Part shown: one piece after another, positions 45,119 through 55,749 of the stretch | Position numbering within the stretch: the first letter of the stretch is position 1 | Layout of the letters: each line of letters begins with the position of its first letter | Assembly (NCBI RefSeq): GCF_014050225.1 | Contig: NZ_JACFXV010000043.1 | Coordinates: forward strand, 589,825 to 653,824 | Source of the DNA: Stappia albiluteola | GTDB taxonomy: Bacteria > Pseudomonadota > Alphaproteobacteria > Rhizobiales > Stappiaceae | DNA length: 64,000 nucleotides | Reading direction: 5' to 3' | The notes under the pieces: generated by a model | The model's input: only the letters and a program-made list of their open reading frames with translations | Databases searched by the model: none | What the model was told of the DNA's origin: nothing | Program-made: the position numbers and the translations under genes

Positions 45119-47296
45119 ATGCCGTTTTCGGCCGATCAGCAGTTTGAGACCAAGGGCGGCATACTGGTCACGAGATCGGTGCGCCCGGCCGACTACGAAG
45201 CAGGCACCTCAGCCTGGATCGACCGGCTCGACGCGGAACGCGGCGCCGTCTTCTCTTCATCCTATGAATATCCGGGACGCTACACGCGCTGGGACATGGC
45301 GCTGGTCAACCCGCCAATCGTGCTGGAATCGAACGCCCGCTCCGTGACGATCCGGGCACTGAACGAGCGCGGAACGGTGCTGCTGCCCGCCATCGCCGCC
45401 GCACTGGAACGGCATGAGGACGTCGCCTGGTTCGAGGCGAAGGGCGACCGTATCGCCCTGACCGTGCGCGAAGCCGACCGGGTCTTCGCCGAGGAGGAGC
45501 GCTCGCGCCAGCCTTCCTCCTTCTCCATCGTGCGGGCGATCACGGAGCTTTTCGCCTGCCAGGACGATCAGCTCGGTCTCTACGGCGCCTTCGGCTACGA
45601 CCTCGCCTTCCAGTTCGAACCGATCCGCCAGAAGCTGGAGCGGCCCGCCGACCAGCGCGACATCGTGCTGTTCCTGCCCGACGAAATCCTGCTGGTCGAC
45701 CATTACGGGCGGAAGGCGCATATTGTCGAATACGACTTCTCCGTCGGCGGCCACTCGACGCAGGGCCTCGCCCGCGACGGCGAGAAGCGCCACTACCGGC
45801 CGACAAACGAGGATCCGGGCCGCGGCGACCACGAACCCGGCGAATATGCCGGGCTGGTGCGCGAGGCGATGGACTATTTCCGCCGCGGCGACCTGTTCGA
45901 AACGGTGCCGGGCCAGACCTTCTACGAGCGCTGCCCGAACCCGCCCTCGGCGGTGTCCCGCCGCCTGCAGGAGATCAACCCCTCTCCCTACGGCTTCTTC
46001 ATCAACCTGGGCGACGGCGAATATCTGGTAGGCGCAAGCCCGGAAATGTTCGTCCGGGTGACAGGCGGGCGACGGGTGGAAACCTGCCCGATCTCCGGCA
46101 CGATCCGGCGCGGGCGCAATGCCATCGAGGACGAGGCGCAAATCCGCAAGCTGCTCAACTCCGCCAAGGACGAGGCGGAACTGACCATGTGTTCCGACGT
46201 CGACCGCAACGACAAGAGCCGCATCTGCGAGCCCGGGTCGGTGCGGGTGATCGGCCGCCGGCAGATCGAGATGTATTCGCGCCTGATCCATACGGTCGAC
46301 CACATCGAGGGGACGCTGCGCGGCGACATGGACGCGCTCGACGCCTTCCTGTCGCACGCCTGGGCGGTGACGGTGACGGGTGCGCCGAAACGCTGGGCGA
46401 TGCAGTTCATCGAGGACCATGAGAAGAGCCCACGCGCCTGGTATGGCGGGGCGATCGGCGCGGTGCTGTTCAACGGCGACATGAATACCGGCCTGACCCT
46501 TCGCACCGTACGCATCAAGGATGGCGTCGCCCAGATCCGGGCCGGCGCGACGCTGCTCTTCGACAGCGTGCCGGAAGACGAGGAAGCCGAGACGGAGCTG
46601 AAGGCGGAAGCGATGCGCGCCGCCGTGCGCGAAGCCGGCCTTGCCCGCAAGACGGAGGAAACCGCCGACCGGCATCTGCCGGGCGAAGGGCTGAAAATCC
46701 TGCTGATCGACCATGAGGACAGCTTCGTCCACACGCTGGCCAACTATTTCCGCCAGACGGGCGCGGAGGTCGTCACCTACCGTACGCCGGTGCCGGACAA
46801 GGTCTTCGCCGACGTGGCGCCCGACCTCGTGGTGCTGTCACCCGGTCCCGGCTCGCCGAAGGACTTCGACTGCGCCGCGACCATCGGCCGGGCGCGCTCG
46901 CGGGGCCTGCCGATCTTCGGCGTCTGCCTTGGATTGCAGGCGCTGACGGAAAGCTTCGGCGGCGATCTCGGCCAGCTTGACGTTCCGATGCACGGCAAGC
47001 CGTCGCAGGTGAGTTTTGAGCGGGATTCGGCGCTGTTCGAAGGCCTTGCCTCGCCGGTGATCGTCGGGCGCTATCACTCGCTTTACGCCAGGAAGGAAAA
47101 CCTGCCGAAGGACTTCCGCATCACCTCGCAGACCGAGGACGGGGTGATCATGGCCTTCGAACACGTCAGCGAGCCGATCGCCGCCGTGCAGTTCCATCCC
47201 GAATCGATCATGTCGCTCGATCAGGATGCGGGGCACAAAATCATCCAGAACGTGGTGACGAAGCTGGTCGAGAAACGGGCGCGCAAGGTCGCCTGA
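45119..47296 (+). CDS. trpE(G): Anthranilate synthase, fused TrpE-TrpG
   Basis: A 725-aa bifunctional enzyme making anthranilate from chorismate and glutamine, the first step of tryptophan synthesis. Residues 1 to about 510 are component I with chorismate-binding motifs ([40 protein letters not shown]). Residues about 525-725 are the glutamine amidotransferase with C603 (GVCLGLQAL), H693 and E695 (FHPESIM). TrpE-TrpG fusion is typical of Rhizobiaceae and a few other groups. Control is by the upstream attenuator. Confidence 0.96.
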   Translation: MPFSADQQFETKGGILVTRSVRPADYEAGTSAWIDRLDAERGAVFSSSYEYPGRYTRWDMALVNPPIVLESNARSVTIRALNERGTVLLPAIAAALERHEDVAWFEAKGDRIALTVREADRVFAEEERSRQPSSFSIVRAITELFACQDDQLGLYGAFGYDLAFQFEPIRQKLERPADQRDIVLFLPDEILLVDHYGRKAHIVEYDFSVGGHSTQGLARDGEKRHYRPTNEDPGRGDHEPGEYAGLVREAMDYFRRGDLFETVPGQTFYERCPNPPSAVSRRLQEINPSPYGFFINLGDGEYLVGASPEMFVRVTGGRRVETCPISGTIRRGRNAIEDEAQIRKLLNSAKDEAELTMCSDVDRNDKSRICEPGSVRVIGRRQIEMYSRLIHTVDHIEGTLRGDMDALDAFLSHAWAVTVTGAPKRWAMQFIEDHEKSPRAWYGGAIGAVLFNGDMNTGLTLRTVRIKDGVAQIRAGATLLFDSVPEDEEAETELKAEAMRAAVREAGLARKTEETADRHLPGEGLKILLIDHEDSFVHTLANYFRQTGAEVVTYRTPVPDKVFADVAPDLVVLSPGPGSPKDFDCAATIGRARSRGLPIFGVCLGLQALTESFGGDLGQLDVPMHGKPSQVSFERDSALFEGLASPVIVGRYHSLYARKENLPKDFRITSQTEDGVIMAFEHVSEPIAAVQFHPESIMSLDQDAGHKIIQNVVTKLVEKRARKVA

Positions 47297-47306
47297 CGAA
47301 AGAAAC

Positions 47307-47328
47307 GGCGGGCCTGGAATGGCCCGCC
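47307..47328. terminator. Terminator-like hairpin between trpE and the TfoX-like gene
   Basis: GGCGGGCC, loop TGGAAT, GGCCCGCC: a perfect 8-bp stem between convergent stop codons. The flank is mildly T-rich on both sides (CTCATTCTT on plus; GTTTCTTT on minus), so it may serve both. Confidence 0.6.
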
Positions 47329-47329
47329 C

Positions 47330-47698
47330 TCATTCTTCCGATTTCCGCTTTCGCTTTTTCGCAGGCTTTGCAGCCGCTTCGCGGCGGGCGGCGGCCAGCG
47401 CCCGGCCGCCCCATTCGACAAGCTCGTCCGGCTCGTCCAGGAGATGGTCCGGCACGCGCCAATAGGATGTCGCCACCGTGCGGACTTTCGTGCGGTAGAT
47501 GAAGGGCTCGCTGCCGGCGGCCTCGAAATCCGGGCGCGTTGCGTCGTCGACCTTGAAATAGGCGGCGCCGTCGATCTCGAGCGCGAACATCACGTCGCTG
47601 GCAAAGAGCCCCGCGCCGCCGAACATACGCTTGATGCGGAGAGGGCCGAGAATTTCGAGCTGTTCGGACAGCCACTCAAGCGTTGCACCGACCGTCAT
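47330..47698 (-). CDS. TfoX N-terminal domain protein
   Basis: A 122-aa protein with one TfoX/Sxy N-terminal domain: LGPLRIKRMFGGAGLFASDV, then FALEIDGAAYFKVDDATRPD. The C-terminus is a Lys/Arg/Ala tail (KPAKKRKRKSEE). The C-terminal TfoX domain involved in competence regulation is missing, as in most alphaproteobacterial homologues, so regulation of competence should not be assumed. It is 16 nt downstream of tenA, at the end of the suf-tenA unit. Confidence 0.83.
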   Translation of the reverse strand: MTVGATLEWLSEQLEILGPLRIKRMFGGAGLFASDVMFALEIDGAAYFKVDDATRPDFEAAGSEPFIYRTKVRTVATSYWRVPDHLLDEPDELVEWGGRALAAARREAAAKPAKKRKRKSEE

Positions 47699-47714
47699 CG
47701 CCCCGCCTTACGCT

Positions 47715-48386
47715 TCAGCCCTCACGAGCCGCGTCCAGTCCCATCTGCCAGAAATCGACTTCCAGCCGGGTCGCCTGATCGAAAACGGTCAAAAGGTGGG
47801 GATAGCGCGCGCCGGTCATCCGCGTTTCGGCCAGCCGGTCGAGGGCATCGGCGGCCGATGCCGCGACCTCGCGATAGGCGTCGCCCGAATATTCGGAAAT
47901 CCAGTGCGCGTAGGGATTGTCCGTATCGATGCCGCCATGCAGTTCGACAAGACTGTCTGCGATTTCAGCGTATCCCAGCACGCAAGGCGCCAGTGCGACG
48001 TGCAGATCCAGCAGGTCGCCGCGCAGTCCCGTCTCCAGCACATAGCGGGTATAGGCCATGGTGGCGCTGTGTTCCGGCGTCTTTTCGAGCTCCGCCGGGG
48101 TCAGCCCCCACTCGCCGCAAAGACGGACATGCAGATCCATCTCGATATCCAGTATCGCCTTCAGGCTGCGATGGGCGAAGCGCATCTCCTCCAGCGTCGC
48201 CGCCTTGTAGACCGCAAGACCGTTCGCACGGGCGAAGTGGATCAAAAACAGGTAATCCTGCACGAGATAGTGCCGGAACGCCGCCATCGGCAGCGTGCCG
48301 TCGCCCAGTCTGCGCACGAAGGCGTGGTTAACATAGGCGTTCCAGCTTGCCGTCGCATCGGATTTCAGGCGCTCGAAAAGGCTCAT
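47715..48386 (-). CDS. tenA: Aminopyrimidine aminohydrolase / thiaminase II
   Basis: A 223-aa TenA enzyme that salvages thiamine breakdown products by hydrolysing aminopyrimidine. The catalytic Cys135 is present in VALAPCVLGYAE, and E209 in ATRLEVDFW fits the acid residue. The early part FRHYLVQDYLFLIHFARANG is family-typical. It follows sufA by 20 nt, so it may be co-expressed with iron-sulfur assembly genes; thiamine pyrimidine synthesis depends on a 4Fe-4S enzyme, a possible rationale. Confidence 0.92.
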   Translation of the reverse strand: MSLFERLKSDATASWNAYVNHAFVRRLGDGTLPMAAFRHYLVQDYLFLIHFARANGLAVYKAATLEEMRFAHRSLKAILDIEMDLHVRLCGEWGLTPAELEKTPEHSATMAYTRYVLETGLRGDLLDLHVALAPCVLGYAEIADSLVELHGGIDTDNPYAHWISEYSGDAYREVAASAADALDRLAETRMTGARYPHLLTVFDQATRLEVDFWQMGLDAAREG

Positions 48387-48406
48387 CCCCCGCTCCCGAC
48401 CGTGAT

Positions 48407-48784
48407 CTACTGGTTGAGGAGCGAGCTGTCGGCCTCCTTCAGCGAAACGGACTCGCCGCAGCCGCAGGCCGAAACCTCGTTCGGATTGCGGAAGACGAAG
48501 CCGGAGCGGAACTTCGTCACCTCGTGGTCCATCTCGGTACCAAGCAGGAACAGCACCGCGGACGGATCGACAAAGACCTTCACGCCGTCCGCTTCGATGA
48601 CGTCGTCGCCCGGCCGCGCCTCGTCCACCAGATCGAGCGCATATTCCATGCCGGCACAGCCACCCTTCTTGACGCCGACCCGAAGGCCGGCGACCGGGTG
48701 ATCCGCGTTGTCGACGATCTCGCGGACGCGTTCGAGAGCGGCGTCCGTCAGCTTCATGACCTGGAATTTCGCTCTGCCTGCCAT
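48407..48784 (-). CDS. sufA: Iron-sulfur assembly A-type scaffold/carrier
   Basis: A 125-aa A-type carrier (SufA/IscA/ErpA family). The three cluster-ligating cysteines are C43 (KKGGCAGMEYAL), C107 and C109 (EVSACGCGESVSL). AAGGA lies 5 nt before the chosen ATG at 48784. It is the seventh gene of the minus-strand iron-sulfur block. Assignment as SufA rather than ErpA rests on the suf context. Confidence 0.92.
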   Translation of the reverse strand: MAGRAKFQVMKLTDAALERVREIVDNADHPVAGLRVGVKKGGCAGMEYALDLVDEARPGDDVIEADGVKVFVDPSAVLFLLGTEMDHEVTKFRSGFVFRNPNEVSACGCGESVSLKEADSSLLNQ

Positions 48785-48848
48785 GGTTTCCTTACCGTTC
48801 AAGCGAATGCGGTACCTGTTGCCGATTATATGGTGCGCCTGCGAGGAT

Positions 48849-49229
48849 TTAAAACCAGTTGAGCGCAACCTGGGCTTCTTCCGACATGCGGTCGGGCGTC
48901 CAGGGCGGGTCGAACACCATGTTGACGGTCACTGGACCGACGCCCGCAACGGCGCTTACGGCATCCTCGACCCAGCCCGGCATCTCGCCGGCGACCGGGC
49001 AGCCGGGCGCCGTCAGCGTCATATCGATATTCACCGAGCGGTCATCCTCGATGTCGACCTTGTAGATGAGGCCAAGCTCATAGATATCGGCCGGGATCTC
49101 AGGATCGTAGACCGTCTTCAGCGCACCGATGATGTCGCTGGTGATCCGCTCCAGTTCCTCGGCCGGAATGGCGCTGCCCGTGGAGGCGATTTCGGCCTGG
49201 CTGGTCTGTGTCTCGACTGTGTCGGTCAT
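48849..49229 (-). CDS. SUF-associated DUF59/MIP18 protein (SufT-like)
   Basis: A 126-aa protein with the DUF59 fold: DIIGALKTVYDPEIPADIYE and the conserved TAPGCPVAGEMPGW (one Cys). The C-terminal DPPWTPDRMSEEAQ is typical of the SufT/PaaD-like group that helps mature Fe-S proteins. The ATG at 49229 follows AGGA closely; sufS ends 9 nt upstream, so coupling is likely. Confidence 0.88.
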   Translation of the reverse strand: MTDTVETQTSQAEIASTGSAIPAEELERITSDIIGALKTVYDPEIPADIYELGLIYKVDIEDDRSVNIDMTLTAPGCPVAGEMPGWVEDAVSAVAGVGPVTVNMVFDPPWTPDRMSEEAQVALNWF

Positions 49230-49238
49230 CAATCCTAC

Positions 49239-50492
49239 TCACGAAAAGAACGCGTGGGCCTTCTGCAGGGCTTCGGCCAGGCGATCCACCTCATCGACCG
49301 TGTTATAGAGCCCGAAGCTTGCCCGGCATGTGGAGGTGACGCCATAGCGGGCGAGCAGTGGCTGGGCGCAATGGGTGCCCGCGCGCACGGCGACGCCCTC
49401 GCGGTCGATGATCATCGACACGTCGTGAGCATGGACCCCCTGCATCTCGAAGGCCAGGATCGCTCCCTTGCCCGGCGCATTGCCGAAGATGCGAAGCGAA
49501 TTGAGCTCCGACAGTCGCTTGTGGGCGTAGTCCTTCAGCACCGCCTCATGGGCGGCGATGCGGTCGCGCCCGAGCGCATCCATGTAGTCAAGCGCGGCCC
49601 CGAGGCCGATAGCCTGGACGATGGGCGGCGTACCGGCTTCGAAGCGATGTGGCGGGTGATTGTAGGTGACGCTATCTTCCGTCACGGTTTCAATCATTTC
49701 TCCGCCGCCGTTGAAGGGACGCATGCTCGCCAGCATCTCCGCCCTGCCCCACAGCACGCCGATGCCGGTCGGCCCGTAGACCTTGTGGCCGGTGAAGACG
49801 TAGAAATCGCAGCCGATATCCTGAACATCGACCGGCAGATGCACGGCGGCCTGGCTGCCGTCGACCAGCACCGGGATACCGCGCTCGCGGGCGATGCGGC
49901 AGACCTCCTTCACCGGAACGACCGTGCCGAGCACGTTCGACATGTGGGTGATGGCGACCAGCTTCGTGCGTTCCGTCAGCGCCGCCTCGAAAGCGTCCAG
50001 ATCGAAGGATCCATCCTCGCGCACATAGACCCACTTCAGCGCCGCGCCCTTGCGTTCGCGATGGAAATGCCAGGGCACGATGTTGGAATGATGCTCCATG
50101 ATCGACAGGACGATCTCGTCGCCCTCGCCGATCCGGTCGGTGCCGAAGCCGTAGGAGACGAGATTGATCGCCTCGGTCGTCGAGCGGGTGAAGATCACCT
50201 CGTCGACGGACGGTGCGTTGAGGAAGCGGCGCACCGTCTCGCGCGCCGCCTCGTAATTCTCGGTGGCAAGGTTCGACAGGAAATGCAAACCGCGATGGAC
50301 GTTGGCATATTCCATGGAATAGGCCTTCTGCACCGCATCGATGACGGCATGCGGCTTCTGCGCCGACGCGCCATTGTCGAGATAGACCAGAGGCTTGCCA
50401 TAGACCTCGCGCGACAGGATCGGGAAATCCCGCCTGACGGCCTCGACGTCATAGGGAGCAAGGGCCTTCAGCTCCGCGGCCTCCAATGCCAT
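49239..50492 (-). CDS. sufS: Group II cysteine desulfurase
   Basis: A 417-aa PLP enzyme taking sulfur from cysteine for Fe-S clusters. The PLP lysine is in FTGHKVYGPTGIG and the catalytic Cys about residue 375 in VRAGTHCAQPLLARYG. Start: ATG at 50492, 2 nt after the sufD stop, with GGAGG 7 nt upstream; a GTG overlapping the sufD stop is the alternative. SufE is not seen in the block. Confidence 0.95.
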   Translation of the reverse strand: MALEAAELKALAPYDVEAVRRDFPILSREVYGKPLVYLDNGASAQKPHAVIDAVQKAYSMEYANVHRGLHFLSNLATENYEAARETVRRFLNAPSVDEVIFTRSTTEAINLVSYGFGTDRIGEGDEIVLSIMEHHSNIVPWHFHRERKGAALKWVYVREDGSFDLDAFEAALTERTKLVAITHMSNVLGTVVPVKEVCRIARERGIPVLVDGSQAAVHLPVDVQDIGCDFYVFTGHKVYGPTGIGVLWGRAEMLASMRPFNGGGEMIETVTEDSVTYNHPPHRFEAGTPPIVQAIGLGAALDYMDALGRDRIAAHEAVLKDYAHKRLSELNSLRIFGNAPGKGAILAFEMQGVHAHDVSMIIDREGVAVRAGTHCAQPLLARYGVTSTCRASFGLYNTVDEVDRLAEALQKAHAFFS

Positions 50493-50494
50493 CG

Positions 50495-51805
50495 TCACGC
50501 CTCCACGGAAAGCCAGCCGCGAACGCGCTCCTCAAGAGCAGCGACAATCGCCTCGTCACCCAGTTCCTCGACGGCCTCGGCGAGAAAGGCGAGCACCAGC
50601 AGCGCGCGAGCCTCGGTTTCCGGGATGCCGCGAGCGCGCAGATAGAACAGCAGGTCCTCGTCGATCTGGCCGCTCGTGGCGCCGTGGGCGCATTGCACGT
50701 CGTCGGCGAAGATCTCGAGCTCCGGCTTGTTGGCCATCGACGCCTCCTCCGACAGGAGCAGCGCCTGGGTCATCATGCGGCCATCCGTTTTCTGCGCATG
50801 CGGACGCACGATGATCTTGCCCTGGAAGACAGCTTCCGCCTGCCCGTCGACAACCGCCTTGAAGAGCTCCCGGCTGTTGCAATGGGGAACCGCGTGGTCG
50901 ACCACCAGCGTCTGGTCGCCATGCCCCTTCCCGCGCAACATGGTGATGCCGAGCAGATCGGCATCGGCATGCTCGCCGGTGAAGCTGACGAAGGATTGGG
51001 TGCGGGCAAAACCGGTGCCGACGTTGAAGCCGAGCGTCTTCACCCTGGAGGACGTGCCGAGCGTCAGGAAGATCGACGACACATGGGTGTCGCCGCCGGC
51101 GACCAGACGGGCGGTCGTGAGTTCGGCCTCGTCGCCGACCATGTAGTTCGATACCGCGTTGACCTCGCCGGAGGAAGCGGTCGGAGCAAAGCTTTCGATC
51201 AGCGTGAATTTCGCGCCCGTGCCGAGCGAAACCTCGACTCGGCTGTAACGCGCACCCTCGCCGCTCGCCAGGTGCACGATCTCGACGGGTTTCGAGACGG
51301 ACGCCCCCTCGCCAACGGCAATCGCCACGCCACCCTGCAGGAAGGCGGTGTTGAGCGCGACCGAAACATCGTCGCAGGCCAGTGCGGGGGCAGACAGGAC
51401 GCCACGCGCCCGGGCTTCGTCTTCAAGCAGCAGGGCAACGTCCGTCACGCCGACGCCCTCGCGAGCGAGGGCTTCGAGATCGGAGAGACCGGCGACCAGA
51501 CGGCCATTGTCGAGCACCACGCGGAAGCGATCGACGCCGGCGAAAGCCTCGGCTGCAGCAAGCGATGCCGTGCTTTGCTCAAGCGAGGCAACGGCAGCCG
51601 GCGCGGCAGCGCTCTTAAGATGAGCGCGCAAGTCGGAATATTTGTACTCCTCGACCCGGCGATGCGGCAGGCCCTTCGCCTCGAACAAAGCGAAGGCCTT
51701 GTCGCGCAGCGCAACCGAGGCGCCAGCGGAAGCCCGCAACGCTTCGTACTGGGACGCCAGATCGGTTTCGGCGCGCGTCTTCAGGGCGCGCGTTTCGATA
51801 TTCAT
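50495..51805 (-). CDS. sufD: Fe-S assembly scaffold subunit
   Basis: A 436-aa component of the SufBCD scaffold. The N-terminal helical part (LFEAKGLPHRRVEEYKYSDL) leads into the beta-helix with conserved C-terminal ADVQCAHGATSGQIDEDLLF and YLRARGIPETEARALL. The ATG at 51805 has GGGAGA 6 nt upstream. Lies between sufC (14-nt gap) and sufS (2 nt). Confidence 0.95.
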   Translation of the reverse strand: MNIETRALKTRAETDLASQYEALRASAGASVALRDKAFALFEAKGLPHRRVEEYKYSDLRAHLKSAAAPAAVASLEQSTASLAAAEAFAGVDRFRVVLDNGRLVAGLSDLEALAREGVGVTDVALLLEDEARARGVLSAPALACDDVSVALNTAFLQGGVAIAVGEGASVSKPVEIVHLASGEGARYSRVEVSLGTGAKFTLIESFAPTASSGEVNAVSNYMVGDEAELTTARLVAGGDTHVSSIFLTLGTSSRVKTLGFNVGTGFARTQSFVSFTGEHADADLLGITMLRGKGHGDQTLVVDHAVPHCNSRELFKAVVDGQAEAVFQGKIIVRPHAQKTDGRMMTQALLLSEEASMANKPELEIFADDVQCAHGATSGQIDEDLLFYLRARGIPETEARALLVLAFLAEAVEELGDEAIVAALEERVRGWLSVEA

Positions 51806-51819
51806 CTGAACTCTCCCGT

Positions 51820-52578
<759 letters not shown>

Positions 52579-52626
52579 GAAGTTTCTTCCGTATCTCTTT
52601 AATCCAGCATGGATGACGGCAATCGG

Positions 52627-54099
52627 TCAGCCGACCGAGCCTTCCAGCGAAATGCTGATCAGCTTCTGGGCCTCGACGGCGAATTCCATCGGCAATTGCT
52701 GGATGACGTCCTTGACGAACCCGTTGACGATGAGCGCCACTGCCTCTTCATCGGAAAGCCCGCGCTGCTGGCAGTAGAACATCTGGTCGTCGGAAATCTT
52801 CGACGTGGTCGCCTCGTGCTCGAAGACGGCGGTCGAATTCTTGGCCTCGATATAGGGCACCGTATGGGCGCCGCAGTCCTGGCCGATGAGCAGGGAATCG
52901 CACTGAGTAAAGTTACGCGCGTTCGACGCCTTGCGGTGGGCCGACACGAGGCCGCGATAGGTGTTCTGCGACTTGCCAGCGGAAATGCCCTTGGAGATGA
53001 TGCGGCTCGACGTGTTCTTGCCGAGATGGATCATCTTGGTGCCGCTGTCGACTTGCTGGTAGCCGTTGGAGACGGCGATCGAATAGAACTCGCCGCGCGA
53101 GTTGTCGCCGCGCAGGATGCAGGACGGGTATTTCCAGGTGATCGCCGATCCGGTCTCGACCTGGGTCCAGGAGATCTTGGAATTGCGGCCGCGGCAATCG
53201 CCACGCTTGGTGACGAAATTATAGATGCCGCCCTTGCCTTCCTTGTCGCCCGGATACCAGTTCTGGACGGTGGAATACTTGATCTCGGCATCGTCGAGCG
53301 CGATCAGTTCGACCACGGCGGCGTGAAGCTGGTTCTCGTCGCGCTGCGGCGCGGTGCAGCCTTCCAGGTAGCTGACATAGGCGCCCTTGTCGGCGATGAT
53401 CAGCGTGCGCTCGAACTGACCGGTCTGCTGGTCGTTGATGCGGAAATAGGTCGAAAGCTCCATCGGGCAGCGAACGCCTTCCGGCACGTAGACGAAGGAG
53501 CCGTCCGAGAAGACCGCCGAGTTCAGCGTGGCGTAGAAGTTGTCGCTGACCGGCACAACGGAGCCCAGATACTTGCGCACGAGATCGGGATATTCGCGCA
53601 GCGCCTCGGAGATCGAGCAGAAGATGACGCCGGCCTTCTTCAGCTCTTCCTTGAAGGTGGTGACCACGGACACGCTGTCGAAGACCGCGTCGACGGCGAC
53701 GCGGTTCTGCGGCGCCACACCGGCCAGGATCTCCTGCTCGCGCAGCGGGATACCGAGCTTCTCGTAGGTCGCCAGCAGTTCGGGGTCGACCTCGTCGAGG
53801 CTCTTCGGCCCCTCGGCCGTCTTCGGCGCGGAGTAGTAGTAGAGATCCTCGAAATCGATCTTCGGGTAGGAGACGCGCGCCCAGGTCGGCTCGTCCATGG
53901 TGCGCCAGCGCCGGTAGGCGTCAAGGCGCCACTCCAGCATCCACTCCGGCTCACCCTTCTTGGCGGAAATGAAACGGACGATGTCTTCGTTCAGGCCCTT
54001 GGGCGCCTTTTCCGATTCAATCTCGGTGACGAAGCCATACTTGTACTGATCGACGTCAATCGACCGGACGCGGTCGATCGTCTCCTGGACTGCAGGCAT
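52627..54099 (-). CDS. sufB: Fe-S assembly scaffold subunit
   Basis: A 490-aa SufB. Family landmarks are SEDI-like [20 protein letters not shown] near the N-terminus, [40 protein letters not shown] and the C-terminal [20 protein letters not shown]. The start [13 protein letters not shown] at 54099 is chosen because GGAG lies 6 nt upstream; two earlier in-frame starts exist. A NifS-like gene ends 103 bp upstream on the same strand. Confidence 0.96.
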   Translation of the reverse strand: MPAVQETIDRVRSIDVDQYKYGFVTEIESEKAPKGLNEDIVRFISAKKGEPEWMLEWRLDAYRRWRTMDEPTWARVSYPKIDFEDLYYYSAPKTAEGPKSLDEVDPELLATYEKLGIPLREQEILAGVAPQNRVAVDAVFDSVSVVTTFKEELKKAGVIFCSISEALREYPDLVRKYLGSVVPVSDNFYATLNSAVFSDGSFVYVPEGVRCPMELSTYFRINDQQTGQFERTLIIADKGAYVSYLEGCTAPQRDENQLHAAVVELIALDDAEIKYSTVQNWYPGDKEGKGGIYNFVTKRGDCRGRNSKISWTQVETGSAITWKYPSCILRGDNSRGEFYSIAVSNGYQQVDSGTKMIHLGKNTSSRIISKGISAGKSQNTYRGLVSAHRKASNARNFTQCDSLLIGQDCGAHTVPYIEAKNSTAVFEHEATTSKISDDQMFYCQQRGLSDEEAVALIVNGFVKDVIQQLPMEFAVEAQKLISISLEGSVG

Positions 54100-54202
54100 G
54101 CGTGTCTCCATCCACTGCGGTTTCAAGGACCGCGGGTGTCGCACTATGATCGCGCGGGACCATACGCTTCCCGCGCCCGTTACTCAATCCGGCGAGTGCC
54201 TT

Positions 54203-55384
54203 TCATGCAGCTTCACCGGCTCCAACCGGACGCAAGCGCCCGGAAACTTTCCGCCATGCGGCGAGAAATCCTTCAATATCGGCACGCGTCGTGCCCCATC
54301 CGCTGCTGACGCGAAGCGCCCCGCGCGCGAGTTCCTCCTCCACGCCCATGGCCTTCAGCACATGGGAGGCGGACACCTTGCCCGACGAGCAGGCATGGCC
54401 GGAGGAAACGGCAACCCCTTCGAGATCCAGCGCGATCAGCGCCGTCTCGGCCGCTATGCCTGGAACGGCAAAGGAGCAGGTGTTCGGCAGCCGCGCGGCA
54501 CTCTCGCCGAAAACAACCGTATCCGGCCATATAAGGCGCAATCCCGCCACGAGAAAAGCCATTTCGCCGCCAAGGGCGGTGAATTTTTCGCACTCGCGAA
54601 GCGCGACCTCGGCCGCAGCGCCAAATCCGGCAATACCGGCGACATTTTCGGTCCCCGCCCGGCGGCGATCTTCCTGCGCCCCACCCGTCAGCAGGGGGGC
54701 GGGGCGAAAATCGCCATGACCGAGCACAAGCGCGCCGACGCCTTGCGGCCCGCCAATCTTGTGCGCCGACAAGGACAGGCTGTCGGCCTGCCACGCGGCA
54801 ATATCGACGTCCAAGCGACCGGCGGCCTGCACGGCATCCACATGGAAAACGGCATCCGTGCCGGCAAGAGCGGCGCCGATCTCCGCGACCGGCTGAATGA
54901 CGCCCGTCTCGCTGTTGGCGGCCATCACCGCGACGAGCGGACGCCCGCCCGCGTCAAGCTCCGCCTTCACGCGCGCCAGCAGGGTTTCGACATCGACCAT
55001 ACCATCGGCCTTCGTCGGCAACTGCTCGACCAGGTCCGCCGGAAAGCAGCCGCCGGCCAGCACGGACGGATGCTCGATCGCCGACACGAAGGCCCGCGTG
55101 AGCGCATGAGGCTTGCCGCCCTTGAGCCAGCGCGGCGTCAGCGCCGTGACATTCGCTTCCGTGCCGCCGCTGGTGAAGATCACGTTCTTCGGCCTGGCGC
55201 CAACCAGACTGGCGACCTGCTCGCGCGCCGTCTCGATACGCCCGTGCGCCCGCCTGCCCGGCCCGTGCACGGAAGAGGCGTTGCCAACCTCGGCAAGCGC
55301 GGCGCACACGGCCTCGTATGCCTCGGCACGCAGCGGCGCGCTGGCATTGTAATCGAGGTAGATATGGCGCCGTCTTTCGTTCAC
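54203..55384 (-). CDS. NifS/IscS-type cysteine desulfurase
   Basis: A 393-aa group I PLP enzyme, distinct from SufS. The opening RRHIYLDYNASAPLRAEAYE, the PLP lysine in SLSLSAHKIGGPQGVGA and the catalytic Cys332 in VSSGHACSSGKVSASHVLKA support the call. The start is GTG at 55384 with AGGA 6 nt upstream; earlier in-frame codons lack support. It heads the suf block, giving the locus two desulfurases. Confidence 0.92.
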   Translation of the reverse strand: MNERRRHIYLDYNASAPLRAEAYEAVCAALAEVGNASSVHGPGRRAHGRIETAREQVASLVGARPKNVIFTSGGTEANVTALTPRWLKGGKPHALTRAFVSAIEHPSVLAGGCFPADLVEQLPTKADGMVDVETLLARVKAELDAGGRPLVAVMAANSETGVIQPVAEIGAALAGTDAVFHVDAVQAAGRLDVDIAAWQADSLSLSAHKIGGPQGVGALVLGHGDFRPAPLLTGGAQEDRRRAGTENVAGIAGFGAAAEVALRECEKFTALGGEMAFLVAGLRLIWPDTVVFGESAARLPNTCSFAVPGIAAETALIALDLEGVAVSSGHACSSGKVSASHVLKAMGVEEELARGALRVSSGWGTTRADIEGFLAAWRKVSGRLRPVGAGEAA

Positions 55385-55749
55385 GAAGCGTCCTGCCTGC
55401 CAAGGGTTCCTACGAATGTCCAAAACGTCGAAATCGCCGATATTATCGGGCGACTTTGCAGAGCCGCGCCTTCCCGCCGTTCTTCTTGCCAAAGGCGGCA
55501 ATCACGCTTTTCTTGCAATTCCCCATCGAGATGGGGATAAGGTGGGCGCCAAGGCGCGGGTGGGCCTCATGAAATCGCATTCATCAGAAACACCGCTGCC
55601 CGCCGCCGTTCGAGTTTCGAACGATTCTAAACTAGGTTCTAGAAACAAGGGCCGGTCGAGTCAAGGTGACTTAAGCAGATTCCCTTATGCCGACCAGGCG
55701 GTTTTCAGCCGCCATTCTTGCCCAAATAACAAAAGGACAGGCCACACAA
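55385..55749. promoter_or_regulatory. Divergent intergenic region between the suf block and an alpha/beta hydrolase gene
   Basis: A 365-bp gap without a supportable gene. It contains a perfect palindrome CGTTCGA-GTT-TCGAACG (55607-55623), next to TTCTAAACTAGGTTCTAGAA (55625-55644), whose half-sites faintly recall iron-response (Irr) boxes but in the wrong arrangement. The palindrome is a good operator candidate for the suf promoter; its binding protein is unknown. Confidence 0.45.

Noticed and set aside
47330..47698. Competence regulator Sxy/TfoX.
   Set aside because: Only the N-terminal domain is present; no evidence links such short proteins to natural transformation in this group.
55608..55622. 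SOS (LexA) box reading of GTTC-N7-GAAC.
   Set aside because: Alphaproteobacterial LexA uses a direct repeat GTTC-N7-GTTC; here the halves are inverted, and neither flanking gene is an SOS function.
55625..55644. Irr iron-control element at TTCTAAACTAGGTTCTAGAA.
   Set aside because: The recalled consensus is TTTAGAA-N3-TTCTAAA; the half-sites here have the wrong order and spacing.
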